DNA of 29,296 nt. Origin: SOKG01 sp964502665. Its GTDB lineage: Bacteria; Chloroflexota; Dehalococcoidia; SZUA-161. The DNA is taken from contig CAZCXP010000011.1 in NCBI GenBank assembly GCA_964502665.1, positions 1 through 29,296 on the forward strand, written 5' to 3'. How positions within the stretch are numbered: position 1 is the first letter of the stretch; every line of letters starts with the position of its first letter. Of the stretch, positions 23,152 to 29,296 are shown piece by piece. Under the pieces are notes generated by a model. The model made no database searches and was not told the DNA's origin. It worked only from the letters and a program-made list of their open reading frames with translations. The position numbers and the translations under genes were made by a program.

Positions 23152-24103
23152 GTATCTCAGATACCCTGTTTACCTGGTTGCAGCATGTGTGATCGTCCTC
23201 GTTGTCCTTCCTCAGGCGATACCCTCCTATTATGTGCTCTTGTTAACTGAGGTCCTCATCTATGGCATCTTCGCGCTCAGCGTCAATATGCTGCTGGGGT
23301 ATACCGGTCTCGTCTCGCTTGGACAGGCGGCCTTCTGGGGAGCCGGTGGCTATACAGTTGCCCTTCTTATCGCGCAGGGCGGTGTTGACAACTTCTGGTT
23401 GTGCATCATCGCTGCCCTTCTGGTCTCAGCAATTCTTGGCCTTGTTTTCGGCTTTCTGGCGTTGCGGACAACCGGAATGTACTTCATAATGCTTACTCTG
23501 GCTCTGGCGCAAATGGTGTGGGCGATTGTCTGGCGCTGGCGCTCGTTCACCGGCGGGGACGATGGCCTGCCCGGTATCGGCCGCCCTGATCTCGGATTGC
23601 CGTGGTCTCTGTGGGATACTGTGAACTTCTACTACTTCATCTTGGTGTTCTTTGTCATCGCTGTCTTCCTCCTCTACCGCATTACGCGGTCACCCTTCGG
23701 CCGCACTCTGGTTGGCATTCGTGAGAATGAGTCCCGGCTGCGGGCTTTGGGCTACAATACCTGGCGATACAAGTATGTTTGTTTTGTGATAGCTGCGGTA
23801 TTTGCTGGCCTGGCTGGTTCCTTGAAAGTCTATCAAGACGGCTTCATCAGCCCGACTTATTGCAGCATGACGACGTCGGCACTAGTCGTGCTTATGGCTA
23901 TGATAGGGGGCACCAGGGTCTTCGCCGGACCCATCTTGGGCGCTGGCGCAGTCTGGATCATAAGGAGTATCGTCAGCTCATACATCGAATACTGGACCCT
24001 TATCCTGGGCATCCTCATGGTTGTCGTCGTCATGTTTGCTCCCCAAGGGATTGCTGGCTACCCTGCGCGACTGAGGGAGAGGTATGGAACCGTTAAGGGT
24101 TGA
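23108..24103 (+). CDS. livM: Branched-chain-type ABC permease, LivM
   Basis: This is the second permease subunit, 331 residues from the first ATG. LivM phrases include LLTEVLIYGIFALSVNMLLGYTGLVSLGQAAFWGAGGYTVALL, RTTGMYFIMLTLALAQMVWAI and SPFGRTLVGIRENESRLRALGYNTWRYKYVCFVIAA. The C-terminal part is GGTRVFAGPILGAGAV. The frame overlaps livH by 44 nt. An internal ATG at 23126 (MKSLSSRVRYL) would shorten the overlap and is also plausible; neither has a strong ribosome binding site. The stop overlaps the livG start by 20 nt, so the genes are coupled. Confidence 0.93.
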   Translation: MGSFVHMKSLSSRVRYLRYPVYLVAACVIVLVVLPQAIPSYYVLLLTEVLIYGIFALSVNMLLGYTGLVSLGQAAFWGAGGYTVALLIAQGGVDNFWLCIIAALLVSAILGLVFGFLALRTTGMYFIMLTLALAQMVWAIVWRWRSFTGGDDGLPGIGRPDLGLPWSLWDTVNFYYFILVFFVIAVFLLYRITRSPFGRTLVGIRENESRLRALGYNTWRYKYVCFVIAAVFAGLAGSLKVYQDGFISPTYCSMTTSALVVLMAMIGGTRVFAGPILGAGAVWIIRSIVSSYIEYWTLILGILMVVVVMFAPQGIAGYPARLRERYGTVKG

Positions 24104-24827
24104 AGGCGTTTCCAAGAACTTCGATGGTTTGTATGCGGTTCGGGATGTCTCCTTGAGCGTAAGGAGCGGCGAACGCCGGGCAATTATCGGGCCAAACGGG
24201 GCGGGGAAGACCACCCTGTTTAACCTGTTTTTGGGAGAGCTAAAGCCCTCGACCGGCCGGATATTTGTGTTCGGCCAGGATGTTACCTCCATCCCGATGC
24301 ATGAGCGAGTTCGCCTGGGGTTGGCTCGCACATTTCAGATAATGAATCTGATCACCAATCTGTCTGTCCTTGATAATGTGAAGCTGGCTGTTCAAGCAGC
24401 CAAGCCATTTCGGTTTGGCATGTTTCGCCCTCAGAGCGCATATACTGAGCTTTTTGATGAAGCTCAGGCGCTGCTAACTCAATGGGGGCTATGGGAAAAG
24501 CGCAACGACAGGGTCCAAGACCTGTCTTGCGGGCAGCAGCGCCGAGTCGAGCTAATCATGGCTTTAGCCTCAAAGCCCAGGATACTACTGCTGGACGAAC
24601 CGACAAGCGGACTTTCACAGGATGCTGCTGCTTCATTTCTCGACATGATACGCGGACTCGGCCGCGATACCACCGTGGTGATTGTTGAGCATGACATGGA
24701 TGTAGTGTTCGGGCTGGCCGATTATATCACCGTACTTCACAACGGAGGGATAATAGCTGAAGGTACGAAGGAGGAGATCAGAGCCAACCCCAGGGTCAAG
24801 AAAGCCTATCTGGGCGAGGAGGACTGA
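24084..24827 (+). CDS. livG: ABC transporter ATPase, LivG
   Basis: This 247-residue cytoplasmic ATPase energises the permease pair. The Walker A motif is GPNGAGKTT and the LivG-type Q-loop region is ARTFQIMNLITNLSVLDNVKLA. The signature is LSCGQQRRVELIMALASKP, and Walker B is ILLLDEPTSGLS followed by the switch His in VIVEHDMDVVFGLADY. The signature has Cys where the general consensus has Gly, but LivG proteins vary at this position. The start overlaps livM and the stop is 4 nt before livF. Confidence 0.95.
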   Translation: MEPLRVEGVSKNFDGLYAVRDVSLSVRSGERRAIIGPNGAGKTTLFNLFLGELKPSTGRIFVFGQDVTSIPMHERVRLGLARTFQIMNLITNLSVLDNVKLAVQAAKPFRFGMFRPQSAYTELFDEAQALLTQWGLWEKRNDRVQDLSCGQQRRVELIMALASKPRILLLDEPTSGLSQDAAASFLDMIRGLGRDTTVVIVEHDMDVVFGLADYITVLHNGGIIAEGTKEEIRANPRVKKAYLGEED

Positions 24828-24831
24828 CGGG

Positions 24832-25536
24832 GTGCTCGAGTTGGTCAACGTTCATACTTATTATGGGGACAGCCACATACTCCGGGGTATTTCATTGGAG
24901 ATTGCAGCGGGCTCCGTGGCAGTCCTCCTGGGGCGAAATGGCGTGGGCAAAACCACCGTTATCCGTTCCATCATCGGCTTCACACCCCCACGCGCGGGTA
25001 CGGTGAGGTTCAAAGGCGTAGACATAACCGGCTTTGAGCCCCATCGAATTGTTCAAATGGGCATAGGCCTCGTTCCTCAAGGACGGCGGATTTTTCCTTC
25101 GTTGAGTGTGAAAGAGAACCTCACCATAGCCGAGCGCCACCATCGCGGTCACCGCCAAGGGTGGGATTTGAATAGAGTTCTCTCTTCCTTCCCCATACTG
25201 AAGGAGCGACTCAATGCCAGGGGATCTTCGCTGAGTGGAGGGGAACTGCAAGTGCTGGCTATAGCTCGAGCCCTAATGGGCAATCCCAGCCTGGTACTGG
25301 TGGACGAGGTCTCAGAAGGGCTCGACCCCTTGACTCTGCGAGAAACAGCTCGCATTATCCAACAGCTCAAAAGTGAAGAAGGCCTTTCGATGCTGCTGGT
25401 GGCACAGAATATCCGCCTGGCGCTGGAACTGGCCGACTATGTTTACGTCATGAGCAACGGCGAGGTGGCGTATGAGTCCACGCCACAGGAGTTGAGGGAC
25501 AACGACGAGGTCAAGGCAAAGTACCTCGGTGTGTAG
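24832..25536 (+). CDS. livF: ABC transporter ATPase, LivF (GTG start)
   Basis: This 234-residue ATPase is the partner of LivG. Walker A is GRNGVGKTT, the Q-loop phrase is GIGLVPQGRRIFPSLSVKENL and the signature is LSGGELQVLAIARALMGNP. Walker B is LVLVDEVSEGLDPL, with Val in place of the usual Pro after DE. The start is GTG at 24832, 4 nt after livG. It completes the five-part cassette binding protein, LivH, LivM, LivG, LivF. A UbiA gene follows after only 27 nt, so the importer and prenyltransferases are probably one transcript. Confidence 0.94.
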   Translation: MLELVNVHTYYGDSHILRGISLEIAAGSVAVLLGRNGVGKTTVIRSIIGFTPPRAGTVRFKGVDITGFEPHRIVQMGIGLVPQGRRIFPSLSVKENLTIAERHHRGHRQGWDLNRVLSSFPILKERLNARGSSLSGGELQVLAIARALMGNPSLVLVDEVSEGLDPLTLRETARIIQQLKSEEGLSMLLVAQNIRLALELADYVYVMSNGEVAYESTPQELRDNDEVKAKYLGV

Positions 25537-25563
25537 AATTCACACCGTTCTCGGGTCAACGAA

Positions 25564-26472
25564 ATGAAGACCACGGTAAAGAAGTACCTGAAACTGGGGA
25601 GAATCACCTCCTGGCCATCGTTTTCATTATCCTTCGTAATCATCTTCGCGGTGGGAGCATATGAAGGAACAAGCTGGACTGAAGCGCTGATTGGATTTGT
25701 GGCCCTGTTTCTATTCGCTGGCTTCGCCTTCGCTCTCAACTTCTACTCCGACAGGGAATCCGACATCTATCATGATGGCAAAGAGAAGGAGTACGATCTT
25801 AGTAAGCAACCGCTGATCACCGGGGAGGTTACAGAGCGGGAATGCATAGCGTTCTGCGTAGTGACATTCCTGGCGGCGATCGCACTCGGTTTTGTGGTGA
25901 GCAACCTGTTTGGATGGCTCATGGTTTCGGTGTGTCTCGTAGGCGGGGTACTGTACTCCCATCCCTGGATCAGGCTCAAAGCGAAGCCCGTTGTTGACGT
26001 TGTTTGCATGGCTGCTATGGCTGCGATTCTTTTCTCGGCAGGGTACGCACTTGCGCGGGGAACGATGCTGAACTGGCCGGCGTTCCTTTTCCTGTATATG
26101 TTTGCTGCCATCAGTCACATTCCCTCAGTTCTCTATGACTACAAATACGATGCTCAAGCCGGCCTTAGAACCTCCGCCGTCGTCTTCGGCCAGCGTAATC
26201 TGGCGAAAGCGATGTGGGTCTTGTGGCTGTGTATTCTACCTCTGGCATGGTTCATAATCTCAGAGCCCTATGCGTTCGGCTATAAGGTAGCTGTAGTGCT
26301 GGGGTGTGCCAGCCTGGCAATCTATACCTCGACAGTCTGGTGGTCCTTGAGAACCCCGAGCCAGACTGTGCCGCTGCTCACCGGGCACCCAAGGCGAGAG
26401 ATTGCCTTCTCGTCCGTAGTCTCGCTGTCATCTCTCTGCTATGCTTGCTTCAGACTTTTCTCAGCGTCTTAG
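25564..26472 (+). CDS. UbiA-family prenyltransferase 2 with both Asp motifs
   Basis: This 302-residue multi-pass membrane protein of the UbiA superfamily transfers a polyprenyl or phytyl-type chain to an acceptor. Both metal-diphosphate motifs are visible: NFYSDRESD (NxxxDxxxD) near residue 60, followed by a PLITGEV phrase, and YDYKYDAQAGLRTSAVVFG (DxxxD) near residue 190. It is therefore the canonical catalytic member of the three UbiA genes here. Its sequence is well separated from the two close paralogues around it. Relatives include chlorophyll/bacteriochlorophyll synthases, MenA-type and digeranylgeranyl-glyceryl phosphate synthases, and the acceptor cannot be picked. The start ATG has no obvious ribosome binding site; it is 27 nt after livF, so coupling is possible. 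Confidence 0.88.
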   Translation: MKTTVKKYLKLGRITSWPSFSLSFVIIFAVGAYEGTSWTEALIGFVALFLFAGFAFALNFYSDRESDIYHDGKEKEYDLSKQPLITGEVTERECIAFCVVTFLAAIALGFVVSNLFGWLMVSVCLVGGVLYSHPWIRLKAKPVVDVVCMAAMAAILFSAGYALARGTMLNWPAFLFLYMFAAISHIPSVLYDYKYDAQAGLRTSAVVFGQRNLAKAMWVLWLCILPLAWFIISEPYAFGYKVAVVLGCASLAIYTSTVWWSLRTPSQTVPLLTGHPRREIAFSSVVSLSSLCYACFRLFSAS

Positions 26473-26550
26473 CAAAGGAGTCTCCTATCGAACGTTACCT
26501 CGCCTGGGCGTTGAAATAGAAACAACTGCTGACCTCACCCTGATTGTGTA

Positions 26551-26565
26551 AAGGAGCTTGACATT
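26551..26565 (+). promoter_or_regulatory. Ribosome binding site pointing to a second ATT start
   Basis: AAGGAG (26551-26556) is followed by 6 nt and then ATT (26563-26565), in frame with the UbiA gene. The frame is closed by TGA at 26530. It offers no ATG, GTG or TTG until 26611, although protein homology extends well upstream of 26611. Confidence 0.6.
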
Positions 26566-27606
26566 GCTATTCGAACTCTGAAGGCCCTGTGGAAGGCAAA
26601 TATCCCCCCCATGGTCTGGCTCTGCCCACCGTTATTGATTGGCGCCATTATTCGCGGACTTGACGGCAGAGCCCCCGAATGGGGCCCCATTGCCCTTTTC
26701 CTGGTGACGATGACCATTCTCATGGCTATTCTCGAGTTTGCCAATGTTTACGCGGATCGAGATGAAGACCGGCTATATTTTCCAAATAATCCGATCGCCA
26801 CCGGCGAGCTTGACGTGGGGACGGCCAGGAAGGCCCTCATTTTGGAGAATATCGTAGCAGGTTTGTTGTTAGTCGCCCTGGTGTCGGTCACCCTCAACTA
26901 TTCTCTGCTAATAGTAATGATAGCGAGCTGGTTCGTGAATCTTGCATATTCACTACCACCTCTTAGACTCAAGGAGACGATTGCAGACCCGTTTAACCAT
27001 GGTTTTCTCTACGCGCTGCCGGCTATGGCTGCCTGGCTCGTTGTTGAACCGTCATTAACTGCGGGAAATGGCTTTATCATAGCCTTTGCCTCATTACTTC
27101 TCCTTTTCAGTTTCGGCTACGGAATAACGGTTAAGTTTAGAAAAACATTCCACGCTTTGAATTCTGGCCTGATTCAGGTCGAAGAGGGTGGTAGCGTGTA
27201 CGACGTCAGAACTGTCGGCCTGGGGCTGAAGGTCAAGACCGCAATGGCTCTGGAGGCGGCTACGACTCTGGGAGCGTTTGTCTTGGTTCCCATCTTCTGG
27301 CATCTGGGGATATTCGATACGGCATTGTCAATAGGTTTGCTTGCTGCGGCTTTCCCCACGGCAGTCTTCGCCATAGCTACGCGAGTCAAAGATCCCGTCA
27401 AGAACGGTCCCAAATGCCTGGTGTTTATGATGATGGCTGCAGTTGATATTGGCCTGGTGCTGTTTGGCGTCGCAGTTACGAGCTACATCCACTGGGGTTT
27501 TGCGGTTCTAGCCTGTATCGTTTACCTGCTTGTGTTTATTCCGTTGTTTAGAACCATTGAGCCCTTCGGACGCATGTCTGTTACCACCCCCTGGCGGGAG
27601 ATTTAG
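26563..27606 (+). CDS. UbiA-family prenyltransferase-like membrane protein 3 (ATT start)
   Basis: This multi-pass membrane protein of about 347 residues is a close paralogue of the UbiA gene at 19896. They share long near-identical blocks: NGFIIAFA, KFRKT..ALNSGLIQ, LGAF.LVPIFWHLGIFD and KDPVKNG. The first Asp motif is complete, NVYADRDEDRLYFPNNPIATGEL (NxxxDxxxD). The second DxxxD motif is lost, replaced by FRKTFHALNSGLIQVEEGGSVYDVRTVGLGLKV. Homology to paralogue 1 (RTLKALWKANIPP) begins upstream of the first ATG (26611), so the start is placed at ATT, 6 nt after AAGGAG. It lies 90 nt after UbiA 2 and 55 nt before the cysteine-motif membrane protein. It may be a partner subunit or have a changed diphosphate site. 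Confidence 0.83.
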   Translation: MAIRTLKALWKANIPPMVWLCPPLLIGAIIRGLDGRAPEWGPIALFLVTMTILMAILEFANVYADRDEDRLYFPNNPIATGELDVGTARKALILENIVAGLLLVALVSVTLNYSLLIVMIASWFVNLAYSLPPLRLKETIADPFNHGFLYALPAMAAWLVVEPSLTAGNGFIIAFASLLLLFSFGYGITVKFRKTFHALNSGLIQVEEGGSVYDVRTVGLGLKVKTAMALEAATTLGAFVLVPIFWHLGIFDTALSIGLLAAAFPTAVFAIATRVKDPVKNGPKCLVFMMMAAVDIGLVLFGVAVTSYIHWGFAVLACIVYLLVFIPLFRTIEPFGRMSVTTPWREI

Positions 27607-27661
27607 GCTTATCTTCCTTCGATATAGCTGTGCCGATAAAAGACGCGAAAGGGAGGAAGAA

Positions 27662-28183
27662 ATGGATAGCTGCAACGCGAAGAACTGTCTGAGGGCAAAA
27701 CATGAGTTCTCCGATTTTCTTTGGTTCTTTCTTATTGGCTGGACGCCTGTTCTTGTTGCATGTTTGGCCATAGCAAGTAGTTCACTGCTTTGGATGCTGG
27801 CGTATCTGGGCGTTATGTTCTTTTTGGGGGTCGTCGAGATAAGGTTTCTCTGCTCGCATTGTCACTACTACAGACAGCAACCGGGCAAGATACTCCACTG
27901 CCAGAGTATGTGGGGTCCAACCAAATGGGCCAGACCCAGACAAGGTCCGATGAGCTTTTTCGATAAAGCGATGCTGTTCTCCTTTCTGATACTCGCGTTT
28001 TCGTTTCCCATCTACTGGTTAGTTCCGCAGCCGAAGTTTTTGGTCATTTATCTGCTGTCTGCAGCTATCATGCTCGTGACTTTAGCCAGGTATGAGTGTA
28101 ATCGGTGCATGTTCTTTGACTGCCCGTTCAACCGCGTTAGCGAAGACACAAAAAGTGAATTCTTGAGAGAAACTGAGCCTTGA
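27662..28183 (+). CDS. Four-helix membrane protein with two CxxC motifs, unknown
   Basis: This is a 173-residue protein. The ATG at 27662 has GGGAGG 5 nt upstream; the frame opens earlier at 27530, inside the preceding gene, but that part is out of context. Four hydrophobic segments are seen, in two pairs: WFFLIGWTPVLVACLAI, LLWMLAYLGVMFFLGVV, MLFSFLILAFSFPIYWLV and LVIYLLSAAIMLVTLA. Each pair is followed by a cysteine cluster, CSHCHYY and then CNRCMFFDCPFN, predicted on the same membrane face. The two halves look like an internal duplication of (two helices plus CxxC). Metal, heme or redox binding is possible. I do not recognise the family. It sits between UbiA 3 and the CrtC-like gene. Confidence 0.75.
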   Translation: MDSCNAKNCLRAKHEFSDFLWFFLIGWTPVLVACLAIASSSLLWMLAYLGVMFFLGVVEIRFLCSHCHYYRQQPGKILHCQSMWGPTKWARPRQGPMSFFDKAMLFSFLILAFSFPIYWLVPQPKFLVIYLLSAAIMLVTLARYECNRCMFFDCPFNRVSEDTKSEFLRETEP

Positions 28184-28220
28184 AGGCGAGGGAAACAGGT
28201 GTACATTAAGGTTGACATTG

Positions 28221-29279
28221 ATGAAAGTAATCTGTGAACAACGAACTGATAGGGAAATCCCCGAGTCCCTGATGATCAGTCAATCCGACGACGCCTGGCA
28301 TCCCTTAAATGACCGAGATTATGTCGAATGGTGGTACTTCGACCTGACAAACATAGATGGAAGTCTTGTTAGGGGCCAATTCTATATCATTGGAGACGTC
28401 TCCCGGCCCAACAAGGTGAAGACCGGCGTTAGGGCCAGCCTGGTCAAACCGGATCTAACGGAGGTGGTCATAGACAGGAAGTTCCCCTACTCCTCCTTCA
28501 GGTCCTCAACGGAGGTCTGCGATGTTGAGATCGGCGGGAATTACCTCAAGGGTGACCTCGCACACTACAGGCTTCATGTTGAAGACGGGGGCAAGGCACT
28601 CGACCTTGAATTTGATTCTGGAATAGCGGGTTTCAAAGGTCGCGCGTGCTTCGGCGATGAGAGAAGGTATATGATCTGGGTTGTTCCGCAGCCGCGCAGC
28701 CAAGTCAGGGGGACCTTCAGAACGGAAGAGGAGACTGTGGAGGTGGAGGGAGTGGGATACCGCGACCACAACTGGTCGAACATCTCCCCTACCAGGTGCG
28801 TCTCATACTGGGATTGGGGAAGAATCTACGCCAATGAGTTTACCATCATCTTCGCCAATATCGTCGCCACCAGAAGATTTGAGAATGCCGAGGTCAAACC
28901 CCTGATGGTCTACGACTCGCGAGGACTCATTTTCCTGACAACTGAGCCCAAAAAATGGACACTGACCAAGAGCGATGTCAAGTTCGATCCACAGAGGCGC
29001 ATGGAACGTCCCGAAAGGTACTCGCTGAAGGCTCAGGATGAGGACCTGTTCCTCGACATAGACTTGGGAGTCGAGAGAGTCTTCCAAGAGATAGACCTGA
29101 TCGCTGACTATAACCCGCTGGTGAGATTGCTCACCCGGACCTTTGTGGCAGACCCCTTCACGATATCACTGCTCTCTGTTGGCTCCGGCAGGTTTGACTT
29201 CTCTGGACAGCAAAACGCTTTGACCTGCACCGCGATACATGAGTTCGTCAACAACCGCAGAAGGCGTTCTCTGGTGTGA
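28221..29279 (+). CDS. CrtC/AttH-like lipocalin-fold protein (carotenoid 1,2-hydratase family)
   Basis: This 352-residue protein belongs to the hydroxyneurosporene synthase (CrtC)/AttH superfamily, a double lipocalin-like beta-barrel that binds polyenes or other hydrophobic molecules. CrtC adds water to terminal double bonds of carotenoids. Family signs are YVEWWYFD (about residues 34-41) in the first barrel and GYRDHNW (about 179-185) followed by YWDWGRIY in the second. The Asp-His pair in DHNW is the usual conserved site. The ATG at 28221 follows AAGG about 9 nt upstream; a TTG at 28212 is an alternative. No signal peptide is seen. It ends the plus-strand operon inside the window. Neighbouring UbiA and CrtI-like genes fit an isoprenoid substrate, but hydratase activity is not proven. 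Confidence 0.87.
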   Translation: MKVICEQRTDREIPESLMISQSDDAWHPLNDRDYVEWWYFDLTNIDGSLVRGQFYIIGDVSRPNKVKTGVRASLVKPDLTEVVIDRKFPYSSFRSSTEVCDVEIGGNYLKGDLAHYRLHVEDGGKALDLEFDSGIAGFKGRACFGDERRYMIWVVPQPRSQVRGTFRTEEETVEVEGVGYRDHNWSNISPTRCVSYWDWGRIYANEFTIIFANIVATRRFENAEVKPLMVYDSRGLIFLTTEPKKWTLTKSDVKFDPQRRMERPERYSLKAQDEDLFLDIDLGVERVFQEIDLIADYNPLVRLLTRTFVADPFTISLLSVGSGRFDFSGQQNALTCTAIHEFVNNRRRRSLV

Positions 29280-29296
29280 GTCAACGGCAGCCCTCC

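Overview
This is a bacterial window: most genes have GGAGG-type ribosome binding sites, TATAAT-like -10 boxes can be seen, and the base composition is moderate to slightly GC-rich. The gene mix is a single-chain ATP sulfurylase with a zinc loop, branched-chain-type ABC importers, SCOT-like CoA transferase, many flavin/isoprenoid enzymes, and a 100-bp hairpin repeat ending in TGTCATTGCGA. This suggests an uncultured, possibly anaerobic lineage such as Chloroflexota (Dehalococcoidia-like). That assignment is inference only, because no rRNA or other phylogenetic marker is present.

Layout. Positions 1-6158 are miscellaneous: the 5' part of a secreted or anchored protein running off the left edge, a 14-helix MFS exporter, a transglutaminase-like protein, an SDR epimerase, a membrane-anchored propeller-like protein and a hairpin repeat. 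Positions 6159-9538 (minus strand) form a compact sulfation operon: APS kinase, PAPS-dependent sulfotransferase, ATP sulfurylase and a small unknown protein. A divergent MarR-family regulator follows. The two promoters between them carry nearly identical 22-bp elements in inverted orientation. An orphan LuxR-type HTH protein lies next.

Positions 11072-19323 (minus strand) are a seven-gene run: three different CrtI/phytoene-desaturase-like flavoproteins, a zinc alcohol dehydrogenase, a small cysteine-rich ATC-hydrolase-like protein and a two-subunit SCOT-like CoA transferase. Positions 19896-29279 (plus strand) are a divergent nine-gene run: a UbiA-family prenyltransferase, a complete five-gene branched-chain-type ABC importer, two more UbiA proteins, a four-helix protein with two CxxC motifs and a CrtC-like lipocalin-fold protein. 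A consensus-like promoter and a roughly 230-nt leader with several strong hairpins precede this run. The first and third UbiA genes are close paralogues flanking the transporter. Both appear to start at an ATT codon, because clear homology extends upstream of the first ATG and no ATG, GTG or TTG is available.

Working model (inference). The two divergent operons from 11072 to 29279 form one system. It takes up a small substrate, activates it or a degradation product as a CoA ester, and builds or modifies a polyprenylated or polyene lipid through prenyl transfer, desaturation or saturation, oxidation and hydration. No phytoene synthase or prenyl diphosphate synthase is visible, so it does not look like an ordinary carotenoid cluster. 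The adjacent sulfation operon could sulfate its product, but only proximity supports that link.
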